A stretch of DNA of 64,000 nt from SUG1106 sp051883095 (GTDB lineage Bacteria; Bacillota; Clostridia; Peptostreptococcales; Anaerovoracaceae). The position numbers and the translations under genes are program-made. The notes beneath the pieces were generated by a model. It did no database searches and was not told the DNA's origin. It worked only from the letters and a program-made list of their open reading frames with translations. Where the stretch lies: contig JBJETB010000007.1 of NCBI GenBank assembly GCA_051883095.1, positions 24,911 to 88,910 on the forward strand, in the 5' to 3' direction. Positions 62,580 to 64,000 of this stretch are shown here, one piece after another. Numbering within the stretch: the first letter of the stretch is position 1; each line of letters starts with the position of its first letter.

Positions 62580-62644
62580 ATTAACTTTTCTCCTAATTTT
62601 TCCTAAATTTTCCTAAACTTCAGCATTTATTGCTAACGATTTAT

Positions 62645-62673
62645 ATTGTATCACAAAACAAAGTCGTCAACAA
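62645..62673 (-). promoter_or_regulatory. Promoter of the amino-acid permease
   Basis: On the minus strand TTGTTG, 17-bp spacer, TACAAT, about 65 bp before the start. Confidence 0.55.
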
Positions 62674-62710
62674 GCATTTTGGTTTTCTAAGCAATGTCTT
62701 AACAATGCTA

Positions 62711-62739
62711 TTTACGAAATAATCGAAATATTGTATAAT
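62711..62739 (+). promoter_or_regulatory. Promoter of the aldo/keto reductase
   Basis: TTTACG, 17-bp spacer, TATAAT, 58 bp before the ATG. Confidence 0.6.
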
Positions 62740-62797
62740 TTAGTATTGTAAAGGGCTTTCGTGCCCGCATCACAAGAACATACACAGGAGGATACAC

Positions 62798-63946
62798 ATG
62801 AGATATACAGATTTTAAAGATTGCAGAATTTCCCGTCTCGGTTTCGGCACCATGCGTCTGCCTATGCACCCGGACGGAACTATAGATTACGAAACAGGAA
62901 AGGAAATGGTAGACTGCGCCATTGCAGGAGGAATCACCTACTTCGATACCGCATATAAGTATCACGCAGGAGAATCGGAGAACTTCTGCCGCGAGGCACT
63001 TACAAAGAGACATCCGAGAGAAAGCTATTATCTTGCTGACAAGATGCCTGCCTGGCTCTGCAAAACACAGCAGGACGTCAGGGATATATTTGAAGATCAG
63101 CTGAACAAATGCGGAGTGGACTACTTCGACTTCTACCTTCTTCACAACGTTGATGAAGAAGTATGGCCTGTAATTCAGGAGCTTGACATCGTTTCCCTTA
63201 TGAAAGAGGAAATGGCAAAGGGCCGCATCAGACATCTGGGACTTTCAGTCCACTGCGAGCCTGATCTTCTCCGCGAGGTTCTGGAAAATCACGGAAACGA
63301 CCTTGAATTCGTCCAGATTCAGCTTAACTACATGGACTGGGACTACATCAACGCAAAAGAGCTCTATCAAATCTGCCGCGAATATAACAAGCCTGTTATT
63401 ATAATGGAACCTCTCCGCGGCGGTATGCTGGCTCATCCTCTCAGCGAGAGAAGCCGCAAGATTCTGGACGAGGCAGGTAAGGAAAGAGGCCTTTCCTATA
63501 CCGATATGGCTTTCGGTTTCGTAGATGGCCTTGAGGGTATCATGTGCACACTTTCCGGCATGTCTGCTCCGGAGCAGATGAAGGAAAACATAGATTTCTT
63601 CAGCGGAGACGGCCTCGGCGAAGACCATCTGAAGGCTGTCAGAGAAGCTGCAGAAGCTCTTCAGAGCGATCTGTTCATCCCTTGCACCGGCTGCGGTTAC
63701 TGCTTCGAATGCCCTCAGGAAATCCAGATTCCGAAGATTTTCAGCGCATACAACGAGGCTGCCGCCAAGGGCTTCCACTACATCTGGGGTTCACTGACCG
63801 GCATTTACAAGGAGCTGGGGCCAAACGGCAAGGACTGCATCGGCTGCAGAAACTGCGAAAGCCACTGTCCTCAGAAAATCAAGATCATCGACCTGCTTAA
63901 GCAGATTGACGACAAATACACAGAACTGGAAAAGGTGGGCGAATAG
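62798..63946 (+). CDS. Aldo/keto reductase with C-terminal 4Fe-4S domain
   Basis: 382 residues. TIM barrel of the AKR family: SRLGFGTMRLP, ITYFDTAYKYHAGESE (catalytic Asp and Tyr), LLHNVDEE, then a C-terminal ferredoxin-like region CTGCGYCFECPQ and CIGCRNCESHCP. The AKR-plus-4Fe-4S combination is common in anaerobes and the substrate is unknown. AGGAGG 7 nt upstream. The rest of the window (63947-64000) contains no feature that I can support. Confidence 0.93.
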   Translation: MRYTDFKDCRISRLGFGTMRLPMHPDGTIDYETGKEMVDCAIAGGITYFDTAYKYHAGESENFCREALTKRHPRESYYLADKMPAWLCKTQQDVRDIFEDQLNKCGVDYFDFYLLHNVDEEVWPVIQELDIVSLMKEEMAKGRIRHLGLSVHCEPDLLREVLENHGNDLEFVQIQLNYMDWDYINAKELYQICREYNKPVIIMEPLRGGMLAHPLSERSRKILDEAGKERGLSYTDMAFGFVDGLEGIMCTLSGMSAPEQMKENIDFFSGDGLGEDHLKAVREAAEALQSDLFIPCTGCGYCFECPQEIQIPKIFSAYNEAAAKGFHYIWGSLTGIYKELGPNGKDCIGCRNCESHCPQKIKIIDLLKQIDDKYTELEKVGE

Positions 63947-64000
63947 CCCAATGTCATTAAGTTAAGATGACGAACACAAGAAGACTTCATATCGAAAAAG

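Overview
The window looks like a chromosomal segment of an anaerobic, endospore-forming Clostridia species. Evidence: the spoIIAA-spoIIAB-sigF operon and sigK; Gram-positive style AGGAGG ribosome sites with some GTG/TTG starts; an acyl-CoA dehydrogenase/EtfBA operon with ferredoxin domains on EtfA; an [FeFe]-hydrogenase-like protein; several oxygen-sensitive iron-sulfur enzymes; no aerobic respiratory genes. The remnant surface-protein domain at 47.5 kb and the overall gene set would fit Eubacteriales Family XIII/Anaerovoracaceae, but that placement is only inference. No phage, plasmid, insertion sequence or CRISPR array is visible.

Layout. 0.1-9.9 kb (minus strand): glycerophosphodiesterase/MFS/HAD operon, nitroreductase, CPA2 antiporter, fused FeoAB iron transporter and a polar amino-acid ABC transporter. 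10.1-13.8 kb: a 0.33-kb dispersed repeat, then acd-etfB-etfA. 14.0-15.5 kb: spoIIA operon. 15.8-19.9 kb: ferritin-like protein, Fe-S protein, thiI, a palindromic repeat array, cysteine desulfurase. 20.0-25.0 kb: htpG with CIRCE operator, MATE pump, ribonuclease Y. 25.2-33.0 kb: the rod-shape module, rodA (plus) convergent with radC-mreBCD-pbp2-minD (minus). 33.3-35.7 kb: DUF1540 protein, sigK, XRE regulator, hpf and, upstream of hpf, a structured RNA that fits the raiA RNA class. 35.7-40.6 kb: membrane protein and FtsX-type ABC transporter. 40.7-44.2 kb: thioesterase, proC, exoA, HxlR regulator and divergent LysE exporter. 44.2-44.6 kb: duplicated nested palindromes and tRNA-Pro(CGG). 44.7-48.4 kb: MFS, hydrogenase, pseudogene remnant and a six-unit palindromic array. 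48.4-53.0 kb: two-component system divergent from an ECF sigma/anti-sigma pair. 53.1-56.1 kb: a second SEDS/PBP pair with an FHA domain fused to the SEDS protein. 56.2-60.7 kb: ABC-2 exporter operon under an autoregulated XRE repressor. 60.8-64.0 kb: second copy of the dispersed repeat, an amino-acid permease and an Fe-S aldo/keto reductase.

How genes work together. The cysteine desulfurase and ThiI form a sulfur-transfer pair for 4-thiouridine in tRNA. MreBCD, RodA and PBP2 form the elongasome, and the FHA-SEDS/PbpA pair is a second glycan polymerase/transpeptidase unit. Acd/EtfBA probably performs electron-bifurcating enoyl-CoA reduction. The spoIIA genes start forespore transcription and sigK closes the mother-cell programme.

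The most unusual signal is non-coding. Several intergenic gaps carry arrays of about 55-bp palindromic units. Within an array the outer arms are conserved and alternate in orientation; between arrays the arm sequence changes completely, while a TTTCAACG-like core recurs at the same place inside most units. The clearest array is at 47829-48372, with a period near 97 bp. I cannot assign it to a known element family.
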